From Gonatopus flavifemur (lineage: Eukaryota; Arthropoda; Insecta; Hymenoptera; Dryinidae), in the NCBI GenBank assembly GCA_018340375.1, contig JAFFJZ010000002.1:50984001-51048000 (forward strand): a DNA stretch of 64,000 nucleotides. The letters run 5' to 3'. The notes beneath the pieces were generated by a model, which did not search any database, was not told the DNA's origin, and saw nothing but the letters and a program-made list of their open reading frames with translations. Shown piece after piece: positions 10,964 through 24,060 of the stretch (position 1 is its first letter; every line of letters begins with the position of its first letter). The translations under genes were made by a program, and so were the position numbers.

Positions 10964-13900
10964 TCTTTGACTCATTATTTTGAGTTTTTTTTGTACTGTT
11001 TTGATTCTTTCTCTTCATCTCAAACCAAGTGATGAATCGAAACTCATTTTATCCTTTCTCAACTGTTTTTTTGTTTATTTCAATTAGGCTCATTCTTACG
11101 ATAAAGTTAATGGAATTATTCTGATCGTGATATTGTTTATTGCGAATCAGAAAATCTTTCGACACATGTCAATTCAATAATCCATGAATCCTGAAAATCA
11201 TACTTCCGAGAGAGTTAAAGATAGCGTAATGACGGGGGATGATTCACGTTGAAAACTATTGTATTGTTGATTATATTCAAAAACAAATCATCAAGCGAAT
11301 AAAGATAAAAATTTATATAGAATTGAAGAACATGAATTCATTTTTATTCCTTATAAAGGAGAAAGAAAAGGCTTTGATACATGATTATTATTAAAACATG
11401 CATCCTTTACAGTCCTAGATTGACGTTGAATCCTTCATCTTTGAAATTCAATGGATTCTTAATACAAGAGAATGGTTATCTCGGTACAGGAGAATGCATA
11501 CAATAAAGCATGTCTGACCACGTACGACATAATCTACTGTCTGATAAGTTCGATGACCGTGCACACGATTGTATCTTCCTAATATTCAAAGAGGTTTCAG
11601 ACCACTCCCTCTGACATTCTAAGTAAGTATAAACATGTTCTAATTATTCGAATTATCAATAGAATGAAAAAATGAATAATATATCAAAAGCACATCTGAG
11701 CTCATATAAATCATATAAATCTACACATGTGTTTCATTTACTTTGCATTGTGAATCCTTGGAGTGAAAATCTTCAAATTTCGAAGAGCAAACTCAATACC
11801 CCATTGAAAAATTCAATAAGAATTGGATAGAAATTATACATAATCGCTCGAACACACTATATATCCTGTAAAATATATACTATATTATATGTAATGTAAA
11901 ATTTCGCATTGAACATTGAATATGCCATACAAAAATACATCCAAACATATTTCTTTCATACGGAGTGGAAATTTTTTGTACACCCTTTACGTACAAGTTG
12001 GGAACCACCTCTCCGTAACGCATCCACGTCCTTTGGTGATTCTAGCGCCCTCCCTGCATCTAACTGCTTTTCTCCCTCATTCTACGTTTCCCCTCCTGTC
12101 GTCATCTTTCCAATAACCCCCTCGCATCCCTTCGTTCACCTCTTCTTCCCTCCCCGCCCATACAACACCAACCGATCGTTTTTTTTCTATTTTGCATTTT
12201 AACACGTTTTTAAATGGACGGGAAAAATAAATAAAGCTTTCTCGATTCAATTACGAGAGCATCAGATAATCGGCCTACCACCGATTTCCATCCGCTCGAC
12301 GGTACAATGACTGGCATCACCGATTGGCCGATTTCATTCTGTTTGTCTGGTCCCTTTGACTTTTTTTATTGTTATTTACTGTATCGCGATACCTCTTCTT
12401 GGTGTTCATTGAAACTTGATATAAGGATAACAATGGCTCCTGGGGGTATGTATCGGTTGGTGGACGGGAAGTCACTCCTTTTTTCTTTGTTTCGAGAGAT
12501 AATGAATCGTTTTGTTTCTATCTCGACAAAATCTGTGTGATTGTAGAGATGAAATTCTCATTCTTCGGGATCTAGGGATGTCGTTGTTTCGGGCAGAGAT
12601 GTCTAACGTTTGTGTCAAGGTTTAGATCTTATCAAGGTAACTGAGGTGCGCTGATTCGAAGTAGAAAAATGATGGAGTGAGGTAAGTTGTATCAGAGATG
12701 TTGAATAAATTTTCATCAGATTTGTTTACTGTTTGGATATATAATTGCTTTAGAATTTGAGTTACTTCAGGTTGCAAGATGTGAAGAATTGTCTTTTTGT
12801 AGTCCTGCGTAACGTCATTTAGACCAGAAAGCGTCATCGCCGCCAAGAGTGACAACTTGGTTCATCCATGGCCTCAAAAATAGCGCATCACTAGGTTATA
12901 AACGTTATCAATAGCACCTGCAAGGCGCTCATTATTGCGTCATGATAATAAGAGTCCAATCAAGGGCAATAATAATCGGGCACGTATGAAATTAATGACT
13001 GGCTCAGTTATCAGGCGAATTAATCCCAACTTATGGTCAGATTTCATGAAGTTTGAAGGTTTCTTGAGTATCCTGCGTCTGGTATTAGTCAGGATGATAC
13101 CTCAGGAAATCATAGACAAGGTAAAATTCTTTTCTTCACCACCTCTTCTTCGAGAAAACGAAGGTTCGTTCAGGTTGAATTATTGAAACCTTCATCACGA
13201 CGATTGGAGATATTCTGAAGGGACAATACTGAACCATCGATAAGCCATTGAAATACCAGTAACATCTATTGAAGTGCCACTGGCATTCTTAACTGGCCTG
13301 TTTTGTCACCCTTGATCTCAACTCCATTGAAATTTAGTATGTTACAAAGTTTTATTTCAGCCATCACTATTGTTTTGTACTTATAATCTTTTCTCCTACA
13401 ATCTTCTAATGCTGCTGGTTTTTTTTTAGATCCTGCATTTAATAAGTACAAATCCAGTAAACGGCATGATTAATATTGTATTGTTGCTCTCCCAACTAAT
13501 AAGTAGCTGCTACGACTACTTTACGTACACGATTTCCGACCAGCTATAAAAGTAGCTGTGAAAATTAATTTTCGTAGGTGTGCGTTAGATGGTAGAGGGA
13601 CATCAATTAAAGTAGTTGTCTCAACTACTCTTTAATACTCACTCTCAACATGTAAGGTTAGGATCTCCTACGACATCCACACGTGCTCGTTGACTTTGTT
13701 CGATATTTGATCCCGCAAAAAGTCTTTCTTTTCAAAATTCCGAAACAAAAATTGATTTTGCATTCTGAGGATATTTATTCATAGGTTCTGAAAGTGACAC
13801 TTATGAAAATTCAGTTCTGATGATGACGTATCTCTTGCCAACGAGTTTCGAAGCCTTATCATCCACCCACCTATACGCTATTCTTTAACCTACTCAAACT

Positions 13901-14667
13901 ATGCCTCAACGAACGCAACTAAACCGACAACGTTGATCATGTCGTAGGAAAAACCTTAGATATTTTTTGTGATTGTTTCGATAGTGCATTTTCATATATT
14001 CAACATCGACTCAACGGGGGTCTATCACCCTGCATATGAGAAGTAATTCAATTCCGAACTTGCCTTCATTTCTCGGTATAGAAAATTGATGAAATCAAAA
14101 TTCCTCTTGACTTATACAATTTTATCTCCATGATGAGATTGGGAGATAATAGAAAGTGCACTTCATAATCAATGAATGAATAATGAACAGCGTTTCTCTA
14201 AATTGCACTTTGTGTGCTCAAATTGCACCATGTACATTTGACACGCCTATGGACGTCTTTAGATTATTCTGATTGCAGGGAAATGTATCCGATCAAATGA
14301 TAGGACATTTTGTTACTCAGATTCACCACTCTGAGACTTTGTACTTACAGTTTCACATTGCCGTGTAAAGAAATATAAACTCAACGTTTCATCAACACAG
14401 GAAATCAGCCGAAAATGAGACGAATTCACAGAATTTGCTGTAACTAATAAGACACACACCAGCAAATCAAAACTCATTGACATGATTGGATTGGAGTTCA
14501 AGTTCATGTTTCAATTGCGTAAAGGATTATGCGCGTTTCCATTTCACCGATACGTTAGTGGGGAAATTTGAGCAATGGTGCAAATTAGGCGCACTTCCCT
14601 TACCTATACATTTTGAGAATATAGAAATATCTCCAATAATTTGAAGAGAAAATTTAAGAAAAAAATA
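10964..14667. other. Mostly AT-rich non-coding DNA
   Basis: No supported gene. Positions 12000-12310 form a pyrimidine/GC-richer patch with CTCCC runs followed by CAATTACGAGAGCATCAG. Around 13495-13645 there are several AGTAGCTGC/CAACTACT words in both orientations, a self-complementary repeat without clear ends. Confidence 0.4.
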
Positions 14668-14744
14668 CACTGAAAAAAAATTTTTCCCAGCTAAATGAAT
14701 ATTCTTTGAAACCAAAATATTTTGTTACTCCATTTTTTTCAGTG
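14668..14744. mobile_element. 77-bp TA-flanked mini-element
   Basis: Left end CACTGAAAAAAAAT and right end ATTTTTTTCAGTG are flanked by TA at 14666-14667 and 14745-14746. The unit is little more than two inverted ends, so it is a minimal Tc1/mariner-like MITE or a relic of one. Confidence 0.65.
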
Positions 14745-17700
14745 TATTTCATACGAAGATAACAATCGTCAAACTCTTTCTTTGATTTGAAACTTATGAG
14801 GAATATTATTACAAAGTATTTTGATACTTCATAACCTCTGATCGCGTGAAATATCTAACATACATATGTTTACATATTACTTGATTGTTCCAACCAAATT
14901 GTGACTTTGGGAGCAATAAGAAGTAGCTGCACGAATTATTTCAAAGTGAAGTAGAGGAGGTAGCTATTTCTGTTACTCGATCAACCAGTTTTTCACAACG
15001 ATATAATTTGTTTGTAGCAAATACTCAAAACATTTGCGATCTCTAACGAACTATTTCCGAAAGATATTTGGTTTATCATCACAACTATCTTCAATACAGG
15101 TACGTAAAAATAGTTAGTATGACAAAGTTCTTTTTTTTCCGTGCGGACTATTGTGAGCCACCCGGCTGAATCTTAACGAAATTTCGTCGATAAAAATCAA
15201 TCTATTTCATTCTTTCTTCACTTTGGCCCTTGGAGAGCTTGGCTCTGAAACCTCCGCGCTGAAGTTTTCCTCCAGTTCGAACCTGCCTATGATTCGTACA
15301 TTCTTTAATTTATTGTTCTCGCGATCGAATAACGATTTTGAGAACAGCTTAATGATAGCTCATAAAACGACAGCCTTGATCTTCTCCTGTAGACCTGTTC
15401 ATTTTTTCCAATGAGTTCATAATTAGTTTCAATATTCAAAAAATGATTTTCCCATTGAATTATCTTTCACTCTTTCATCTAACATCGGATCATGTTACGG
15501 CAAAGTGCTGATTTATATGAATTTACGCATGGATCTGATTATGATATATATATTTTCAATTTCCTATATAATTCCAGAATATATCTCATCATCATTGTGG
15601 CCGCTCAGTCTCCTCTATGGAAAGTAAAATAAGTTGAAAAAGGAAACGACACGAAGAATCAGAGAAAGGGAAAGTGAGGTCTTTTGATATATGCTTCATA
15701 ATAACATAGCAGGAAAGAAGGTAAATGAAAAAGATGGGAAATATTTTCGCGATCGTCGGGTTTACCTTACCGGGGGTTGGCAGCGACTGACGGTCACTCC
15801 CTTAATAATCTCACATTCTTAAGCACGCTGGCTTAATTTACATTTCCACCACTTTGCGTTCTGGAAAAAAGGAAAATTTCGTCATACTCCGAGTCGTGGT
15901 CCTCTGTGTGTTCCTTTAGTGGCTTTTGACTTCTCCTTTTCTCTCTCATATGAGGAGAAAGAGAAAGAAAGCGAAAAGAGATGGAATAAATATTAATTCG
16001 TGAGTATATTCTTTCAGATCTAACATTGATGAAAGTGAAAGAGATGATTTGAATGATCGGAAATTAATTCTTTCACATATATATATGTATTTATATATAT
16101 CTATCAAAAATTGTAAGATTTTTACAAAAACTGAAATCGATATCGAGCAGTGAATCATATGCCTTAAAAATGAATTTTAGAATCGAAATTATCTCTCGAA
16201 GTAATAAAAATACTGCAACCCACTCTCTCTTCGAAATGTACTTTTAATCTTCGAAAATCAATTCTTACTTCAAATAATTCAGAAAATTCATTACAAATTT
16301 TGTTTCCTGAATGAATGAAGTGCCCAACATGAGTGTACAGGATGTTCACGCGGGAAACGTGATATGAAAATATGAGAGAGAAAAAACATGATGATACACA
16401 GGGTGTGATAAAATTGTGATATATTTTCAAGATTCATTGATAAATCGAGGATATGGATAATAAAATTTATAGGTTAATCCCTTAAGATGAATTCCCAACG
16501 ATCTTTCTTAATACTATTTCACATGTCCCTGGATTTTCCCCTTCGAACGCACATTTATTAAGGGTTGTTATCCCCGCCACTAGGTCGATTCACGAACACC
16601 CATCCTCTCATTCGTTCTGCTTATGTACATGTGATTCTCCCACCATCGAATGGATCCAGATCCCCACTCCTTTCTGTCCTTCCTTCCTTCCCCTTCAGTT
16701 CCTTTCGTAGAAAATAGCGGCAGAGGGGTTGGCACGATTAGATGACCAGGGGAGGTTAGATGAATGTTTTAGATAAAATGTAAAAGCAGGGTGCGTCATC
16801 TCGATTCTGAAGCTGACTTGTACTTTTTCAGGTAATTCAATGGATTCTCAATTTCATAACTTACGAACGTGTGATGAATCGATAATGATGAAATATAAAA
16901 TATGCAATAATCATTATATGTAAACCGTGCATGTGATCTGTATAAGATTTTCACGAAAGTCACGATTGTATCCCCTGGAAGAATCATCCTGTTTCCGACT
17001 ATAAATTGACATACCATAGCGATTTTGTAACGTTCAAATTGAACAAAACAAGGTCTGTACGTTGTACATTTCGGGTATTGAATTTGTTCTTCCGCTAACT
17101 TCAAAACGATTGTACCTAGATGGATGAACACAGTTTATCACTTAATACCTTACGCACTGTATCGATTTCGAACTGAATGCGCTCGCTACAAGGATTCATT
17201 CACTATGAACATTGAAGTATCCAAACAAATCAAACCTTTTGAAGATCAACTCATGAAGCATCCCTAAAAAAATAATAATTATATTTTCATAATTTTTTCT
17301 TTAAAAATACAAACTCAGGTAGATATACTTTGAATTATTGGTCTGAAGATCCTCCGCGAAACAATGTTTCTGAGATGTTTGTCAAGATAAATATATCCGT
17401 AAAATAAAATGGAATAAGGATGTCAATATCCACGATGTTTTCCTTTTATTTCTTGTATACGATTTTAGAACCATTACGATTTATGAAACAGGAGTTTTTT
17501 TCAGATAAAGTATTTTTCATTCTGTGGAATTTTTAGAACTAGCGACAGCAATGGGAAATTAATAGAGAAAAAATTATCACGGATCTCACCCATTTTTCAA
17601 AGTTGAATCCAAAAATACTTTGATCATCATATTTTTCTTTATTATCGTGATGGAAGAATCAAAATTATACCATCCAGGGCTGTCATTGAATCATCTCGGT

Positions 17701-18839
17701 GATGAAAATATATCTACTTCAATAGTAATGAGGAAGCTGTGATCGATCGAACGAACTTACACGGTATGCAGAATGATTTTTCATTAAAAATCTCAAATCA
17801 TCCATGATATATTCTAAATTTGTCCATTTTGAATGAATTATTGTGGAATTTCAATGAACCTCATTTAGGGGTTCATTGGATTTTGTTACAGTGAAGCTCG
17901 AATTGCGTTAGTAGTTTTGCGAGGTGAGGAACAAACAGTTTTGGCAAATGTTTTGAATTTTATCGAACAATAAGGTTCTCTTGTTTTCAATGTTTTCGAT
18001 AGGCAGAGGCGCAACAACGGGAGATCCAAGGGTCCCTGGGCATCTCGACAATTATGATTGGCACCCCTTCAATTATGATCCACGAGTGGAAAAATTTCCA
18101 AATTCCCATTCAATTCATATGAAATTATATATCAATTTTATATAATTTTGGAAATTTCCCCACAAAACGGAAAAACAATCGAACCAGTGAAACTGTAGCA
18201 GCCAAATGCGTTCAAGTTCATTTTCATAGTCCCCGATAATTGATTGCTTTCATAGCACAATTATTAGTGTCAGGTTGTTGCGTCCCTCTCGATAGGTACA
18301 GGGAGGAATTGTCATGCAGATAATCAAAGCTCGTCAATACACTCAAAGAATTTTACTCGAAAAATCACCATGAAATTTCAGTGTATTTCTAAATTTCTGC
18401 GTATTTTGTGAAATTTGTTGGAAATGTTTCTCCAAATTGTTGGAAATTGTGCCTCGATAACTGAAATTTTACGGTAATTTTTAGAAGACAATGCTTTCAG
18501 TGTGTGTAACAAAAAACATCTTTTTCAAATTGCTTTTAATTAGTATGTTAGCGCCTCGAGAATCAGCACAACAGTTCGTCCGTTCATTCATTTCTCAAAA
18601 ACTTTCAACGTATTCATTCAATCAGATGAAATTTGGATCTCACACTAACAACACTGTAAAAAAAATTCCCTCTGAGAATTCAGAAAATGTGACTTCCTTT
18701 TTTTATACAGCCACTTTTTTCCGAACTCTCAGAAAAATTTTGAAAAATTTAGGAACTTGGATGAATTTTTGGAATACGCTCCGAAATTTAGTTGAAGTTT
18801 CTTAAAGTTCAGTGAATCTTTAGAAATAATTTTTGCATG
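14745..18839. other. AT-rich non-coding DNA with two GC-richer patches
   Basis: No supported gene. GC-richer patches lie at about 15740-15930 (TTCGCGATCGTCGGG, CCTTAATAATC, GGCTTAATTTAC) and 16500-16790 (TTATTAAGGGTTGTTATCCC). Both contain AT-rich homeodomain-like cores in CpG-containing DNA and are candidate enhancers by composition only. A (TA)-rich patch lies at 16075-16105. Between 18346 and 18720 several CACTC/CACTG-type ends occur without confident pairing. Confidence 0.35.
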
Positions 18840-19067
18840 CACCGAGAGAAAGGGTCCATTCAAATATTCGACAGCTAGAAAACTTAGTCTCTGTAAATAA
18901 AAATTCAGTTGCGCCAGCTAAATTTTATTTGTCACAACTAATTTTTTTATTCCCATCGAATAAACCATTTTATTTATATTTCAGACATCTAGACTTTTAT
19001 TTGAATAAAAATCTAGCTGCGGTAACTAACATTCAGTTGCCCCAACTAGGTACCTTTTCTCTCAGTG
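18840..19067. mobile_element. CACYGAGAGAAA-ended MITE, 228 bp
   Basis: Left end CACCGAGAGAAAGGGTCC pairs with the right end, whose reverse complement is CACTGAGAGAAAAGGTACC. Inside, GACAGCTAG on the left and CTAGCTGCGG on the right continue the inverted symmetry. A clear TA duplication is not visible, so the flanks are decayed or the true ends lie a few bases away. The end family matches 7727-7993. Confidence 0.55.
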
Positions 19068-19234
19068 CAGTGAAATAAAATAACGAAGATATCGGTTCTC
19101 GTTTGAATGAATTCCTAAAAAATTGTGTTACCTGTATTTCCTAATTTTGCGCAATCTATAAAAAGTTCCCAATCGACTCGGTAGAAATTCGCAAGCGGAA
19201 GTCACTGAAACAAAGTGGTATATACCATTGCGTA

Positions 19235-20337
19235 CACTGTAAAAAAATTTCACCGGAAAATTCCAGTACATGTACTGGAAGTCATTAACCTGTACATGTA
19301 CCGGAAAATTTCAGCACATTTGTACTGCAAAAATTCAGTGCAAACGTTATGGAATTCCCGCATCAAAACTGGAAATTTTCTGAGCCTCGGTACTGGAATT
19401 TTTCAGTACACGAGCTGGACTTTTCCAGGACATGTACTGGAAAATTAATGCTGAAAATATCCATGAAAATTGAAAAAAAATTGCTCACGCAAAGTGATTT
19501 TGCAGGGTCCTTGTGTTCCAAGATGATTGAGAAACTTTTGATCGTTCATTTGGATGGACAGAAACTCATGTCTACCTAACAGGATTTGAACCCACACTTT
19601 TCTACCTGCCTACCAACTGAAACCTAAGACCTAACCGATGAGCTATAGCGCGACATGTTGGAAGGCCAGCTTGGGTTACTACATATGCTTCATATCTAGA
19701 ACACAAGAGGATAAGTCTTGGAAAAACCTCATATATCAATTTCATTGGCTACAATTACAATTATTATTCAAAATCTCAATCAGGAAATTTTTAATATAAA
19801 GACTTGAAATTTTTCCTGCCAGAAATCACGAAGTCCAATAGAAGTGGAAAATTTCAGTGCAACAGTGATTAAATTCCGTTGCATAGCAACTGGAAAATTC
19901 CATCACACGACCTGAAAATTGCAGTTCAAAACCTGTATAATTCAATTGCATAGTAACTGGAAAATTCCATCACAAAACCTGAGAATTGCAGTTAAAAACC
20001 TGTATAATTCCAGTATACCAACGATTAGGTTTTTTTTTCTAAATTCCAAATTTTTTCTCAAGTCCTTTTTGAGGGAATATTTTTTTTTGGTGCACAAGAA
20101 CTATAAAATTGTAGTACGAGCCGGTAAAATTTTCGCGAAATCATGGCAAAATTTCAGTACATCATCTCAAACTTGAAAATTCCAGTACAATGACTGAATT
20201 TTCAGTTATGCTTGGTAAATTTTCAGTAACGTAACAACAAAATCTCTGTACATGTACTGGAATATCCATATTCCAGTACTAGCACTGGAAATTTCCAGTC
20301 CAGTTGCACAGTAAATTTCCAGTTTTTTTTTACAGTG
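19235..20337. mobile_element. 1.1-kb TA-flanked element full of CCAGTACATGTACTGG-type palindromes
   Basis: Ends CACTGTAAAAAAATTTC (left) and CACTGTAAAAAAAAACTGG (reverse complement of right) are bounded by TA (19233-19234 and 20338-20339), which suits a Tc1/mariner-like non-autonomous element. The interior is built from recurring GGAAAATTCCAGTACA-like words in both orientations, with palindromic CCAGTACATGTACTGG near 19262, and a 67-bp tandem duplication starting at 19881 and 19948. A tRNA-like segment lies at about 19572-19655 on the minus strand. No transposase frame is present. Confidence 0.7.
19572..19655 (-). pseudogene. tRNA-like (pol III promoter-like) relic
   Basis: Read on the minus strand, it has an A-box-like TAGCTCATCGGTTAGG and, about 45 bases on, a B-box-like GGGTTCAAATCCTG. 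The acceptor stem pairs only partly and no convincing anticodon arm was found. A decayed tRNA or the head of a tRNA-derived SINE is more likely than a working tRNA gene. It lies inside the 1.1-kb TA-flanked element. Confidence 0.4.
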
Positions 20338-20555
20338 TAGGAGTAACTCGTTGGATACACCCCGGCAAAAATAATTGTACTTATTCAGGGTCAAACGGAC
20401 AGTCTCTGAACTGGCACTGGTTGTTCGATGGAATTCAGATGCTACTGGTTCGCGTGAGTAGACAGTTTTAGACCAGCATCAGTGTTTAGTTGTTTCAGCG
20501 ATGGTTCGCTGAGTGTTCTTTACCAACTTTCAAGAACATATAAATTTTGAGGTGT
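20338..20555. other. Repeat-like spacer
   Basis: Between the 1.1-kb element and the nested hairpin. Words such as GGCACTGGTTGTTCGATGG look repeat-derived, but no ends were found. Confidence 0.3.
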
Positions 20556-20679
20556 GGAGTGGAGCGGCGTCTTCGATTGATTAGTTCATTGCAGGTGGCT
20601 TCTTCACCGCCCTGTAGAAGTCACCTGCATTGATGTTGAAACGTCGGCAATTGACCGATCAAAGACGCGGCTCCACTCC
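20556..20679. repeat. Nested double hairpin with GAAACGTCGGC word
   Basis: The outer arms GGAGTGGAGCGGCGTCTTCG and (reverse complement) GGAGTGGAGCCGCGTCTTTG pair almost perfectly. Inside them a second hairpin has arms TGCAGGTGGCTTCT and AGAAGTCACCTGCA. Between the inner hairpin and the right outer arm lies GAAACGTCGGCAATTGACC. The arrangement is cruciform-prone and probably transposon- or retroelement-tail-derived. Confidence 0.65.
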
Positions 20680-21130
20680 GAACTCTCATCATCCATACTT
20701 TGCATCAGTGTGGAAGCAAAATTAGTCGCGTCATGAAACGCGACAAAACAGTGTAACAGTATCGATACAACGTTGTTCCAGTACGCCGGGGTTCGACCTA
20801 TCTTTTCTTGCAACATACATGTTACCAGAACCCATAGTTACATTAGTAAGATAAAACTGCGCCAGTACTGAATCAAAGTTGAAGAAAAGCATTCAATGTT
20901 ATACGATGGAAATCATAGCAACATTGAAGCGTCCTGCATTAAAACAATAATTGGATCAATCTTAGTCGATCCTTGGACACTCGAAACCCTCTCTATCTGT
21001 GAAAAATGATTGAAAAACGTGAATTCCGTCGAAATTGATACAAACACGTCGAGACGAATAATCACCCTAAATGATCGTCATCCATTATTCGGAAAAACAG
21101 CAAGAAAACATGTACCATGAATGCATTCGT
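20680..21130. other. Non-coding spacer
   Basis: No gene or bounded repeat seen. Confidence 0.35.
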
Positions 21131-21790
21131 AATTTTTTTTGCGCTCTTCCTCTTCATTGATCAAATGTCTCATTCTTTTCATTCTTGAAAGTTATAATTC
21201 TCCCTGTGGACTGGACTCCGAAGCCCATTGTTTAATGCACGGTTTTTCGCTTTGTTCGGCCGACTCATTAACCGCGGACCATGCGATTGTACTTTGCACT
21301 AGTATGCAACGATTCTGCAACGGTTCTCTGCACTGTCAGTGAATAGAAGGAGAGAGAAAGAGAGAAACGAAGGGAGAAAGAGAACGGACGATGTTCGTGT
21401 TGTATGTCGCGTAAACCCAGTCGCGCCGTTGCATAATGAACAGGACGTTGGCCGCCACCCGAGACCCCCACCGCCCAAAACCCACCGCCCGTTCGCCACC
21501 CGTTCGGTGGCTTGTTCTCTTGCTCTCTTTCGATCTTTCTCCTGTTCAACCCTTTACCTCCCTCCTTCGTCCTTTTCTCTCCTCTCTTGAAACCCACAGA
21601 AGCATACAGAGGCACACGTTCGTTCCCCTCATCAACCTATTATTTCTCCGTATTAGGTTACGTCGCGTTGCGTTACGTGACGCCCGATGTGGATGTCGAC
21701 GCCTACGCCGCGACAGTGTTGTATATTATTCGTTCGTACAGCAAAAATGATGATATCCTGGCGATCATTCACAACGATTCTTGAAAATAA
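21131..21790. other. GC/pyrimidine-rich island, possible promoter or regulatory DNA
   Basis: A purine-rich run (21346-21400) passes into a CpG-containing C-rich stretch (CCGCCACCCGAGACCCCCAC near 21450) and then a CT-rich run (21510-21600). Overlapping open frames of 83-115 codons occur on both strands with Arg/Pro/Ser-rich translations, a composition effect. CTCTCTTGAAACCCACAG near 21582-21599 resembles a splice acceptor, but no downstream coding frame could be supported. Confidence 0.35.
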
Positions 21791-23740
21791 AATCACCCGG
21801 TATTCGATATTCACTTTTAAAAATATATTTTCGATTGTCGACCCGTTACGAACGGATTGAAATCAGGTTACGAAGAACGCATGAGTAATCCCAACATTGG
21901 AAAGGAAGGGGTTGAGAAATTTTGTCATTGTAACAGGGCGAACCGCATAGGACCGCAAACTTGCTACGCTTGATGGGTTTTGCTGGCGCTATCGTGGCCG
22001 GAATCGTCGTGGTGTTAGTTGTCTCCATCTCTTACGTCTCCGTCGTCGTTATTGCGCCCCTGTTGTTCCCTTCGAATTCGGAAATGAGAGATCGTTGGTT
22101 TGTACGATGGAAAATAGGAAGATAGCGAGGAGCTTTCACACAAAATAGAAACACCACGAGGATGTGCTGCTCTCTGGTGGAGAGTAAAATTAGAGGCTGC
22201 TGTCCAAAGTTTTACTGGCGACTCGCGTTTGCATTTCCCATGCACCGTTTCACTTGTGTGAGTGGATAACGCCAGGGAATTACCAACAATTTCACGTAAT
22301 CATGTCTGGAAGTTGAATTTAGGGACGAGATGATTCTTTATTGCGGTGGAGCAGAGTTTGGGTACTATTTCAAATGCTGATACGAAACTTCATGAATTTG
22401 CGATATAAAGGTAACTTTCATAATTGATTCTTCTGAATCAAAGTTTTTCTGAGATCTTACCAGGTTTTGTATCACTTGCCCAGTAAAAAATACAAATTAT
22501 TATTCGAATGCAAACGGTGTTCCTTAGAGAAACCGATTAATCTCTGTGATATTCGATTCGAACAAACAATCTATTCTTATTAATCTTTCTTGTCACTCTC
22601 CACAATACCCGACTATTTTTCTGATGGAATTAATGCTATATCATCATTCATTCCATCGCTTTCCGATGCCGAATGTCATCGAAGAGTGTACTAAACTCAA
22701 TATCATATTCACATTTCTGTTTCCTGTGTTCTGTAATATACTCGTTGTATCACGTCAATATGTCCAGAATGTGAAATCAGATTCAACCAGAGTTATCCCG
22801 AGGATAGTTACATCAACTGGTATACGAGGCACCGAACAATATAATCATACTTCGCGAACGCTGATATCCATAATCTCTTTCAAAGGGACAGATAACCTTT
22901 CGATTCTTCATTTTCGATCTTTCGAATGAATTTCGATTCTAATTCACTGTTTTTTCATCCATTCGGAAGAAATCATTGGAACTTGGTATAGGAATTTTCG
23001 TATCACTTTCATATATTTCGAGATGAGGTATTTGTCAAAGTTGATTGAAATACCGCAAGATAATATCTTTGGGGACTGAACAATGCCAATCGAAGCTATG
23101 AAGATCCCTTTAAAAGTTTACCGAATTTCAAAATATTTCAAGTATCTCGAGTCCTTTGAATGTTCTCTGTTGGATCCTAAATTGGAGGATTCGGCTAATC
23201 GTTGAATATTCATACATCGTTCGTGAATGTGTTACGAACGTTTATAGAATACACGAATGATAGGAACGTTCTACGAATATTTCAGCAAGAAAATGAGCAC
23301 GTATAGTTTAACTATCAATAATGGAAGAACTGAATATGAAATTCGTTGGGACAATGCTTATTGTTATGGCGTCAACAAAAATACCAATAAGGATTAATGA
23401 TGAGACTGATACTCTGTGTAATCTAATTAGATCTATTGTGAGTCATTGAAATTCTTTGACAAGGATACGAAGATGTATTATATATGCATAAACCTTCACG
23501 TGTAACATTTCCCTCTCAGCTATTCATCTCATCTCTTTCTATGAACATTAGACAGTCACGAAGCGGAATATTGGCGTTGGTCGACGTGTATAGTCATTGG
23601 TACTCGTGCACCATTCGCGAGTGTTAGACATGCCATGCCCACAGCTCATTTGCCAACTCCGACAAATTTACCAAATTTAAATGCAAAATCGGCCGTGTGC
23701 TGGTGCTGATGCTGTTGCCGCTACCAGTGGTCCTGGTACT
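21791..23740. other. Non-coding DNA
   Basis: No supported gene. Positions 23190-23290 contain several AACGTT-containing words (GAACGTTCTACGAA, CGAACGTTTATAG), the same flavour as interior sequence of the repeats at 40.3, 48.1 and 63.4 kb. The 127-codon frame at 22546-22929 has no recognisable domain. Confidence 0.35.
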
Positions 23741-24060
23741 GTCTTGCTCAAGGTGTGAGAGATGGAGATGTGGATAGCGAATGAACGAGAAGGAGGATAG
23801 ATAGTATAGAGTGTGCGAAAGGTGAAAGAGAACGAGGGAAATAGAGAGAGGATAGAAAGAGGGTGGTAGACCGACGGCAAAAGAGGGTGGAAATTGAGGG
23901 AGGAAGAGGAGTTGAGTGAGAGTTTGGTGGAGTATGAGAAGAGGATGAGAGGGTGTAGAGATGAACGAAGAGAAACTGGATATAGATATAGTCGTACGAT
24001 AACGAAATGGAAGAGAGATAGCGTGTTCGAAGCGAAAGAGAGATTGCAAACTGAAATGGT
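23741..24060 (+). other. GA-rich tract, strong strand asymmetry
   Basis: About 300 bp are overwhelmingly A and G on the plus strand with very few C (for example GAGGGAGGAAGAGGAG). All three minus-strand frames stay open for over 100 codons simply because pyrimidine-rich DNA lacks stops. Possible roles are a nucleosome-disfavouring or GAGA-factor-type tract; none is shown. Confidence 0.5.

Noticed and set aside
17848..17876. CAATGAACC / GGTTCATTG small hairpin
   Set aside because: A nine-base stem is expected by chance several times in a window of this size and nothing around it supports a function.
19235..20337. CRISPR-like array because of recurring GGAAAATTCCAGTACA words
   Set aside because: Spacing is irregular, words occur in both orientations, and the DNA is clearly eukaryotic transposon-like.
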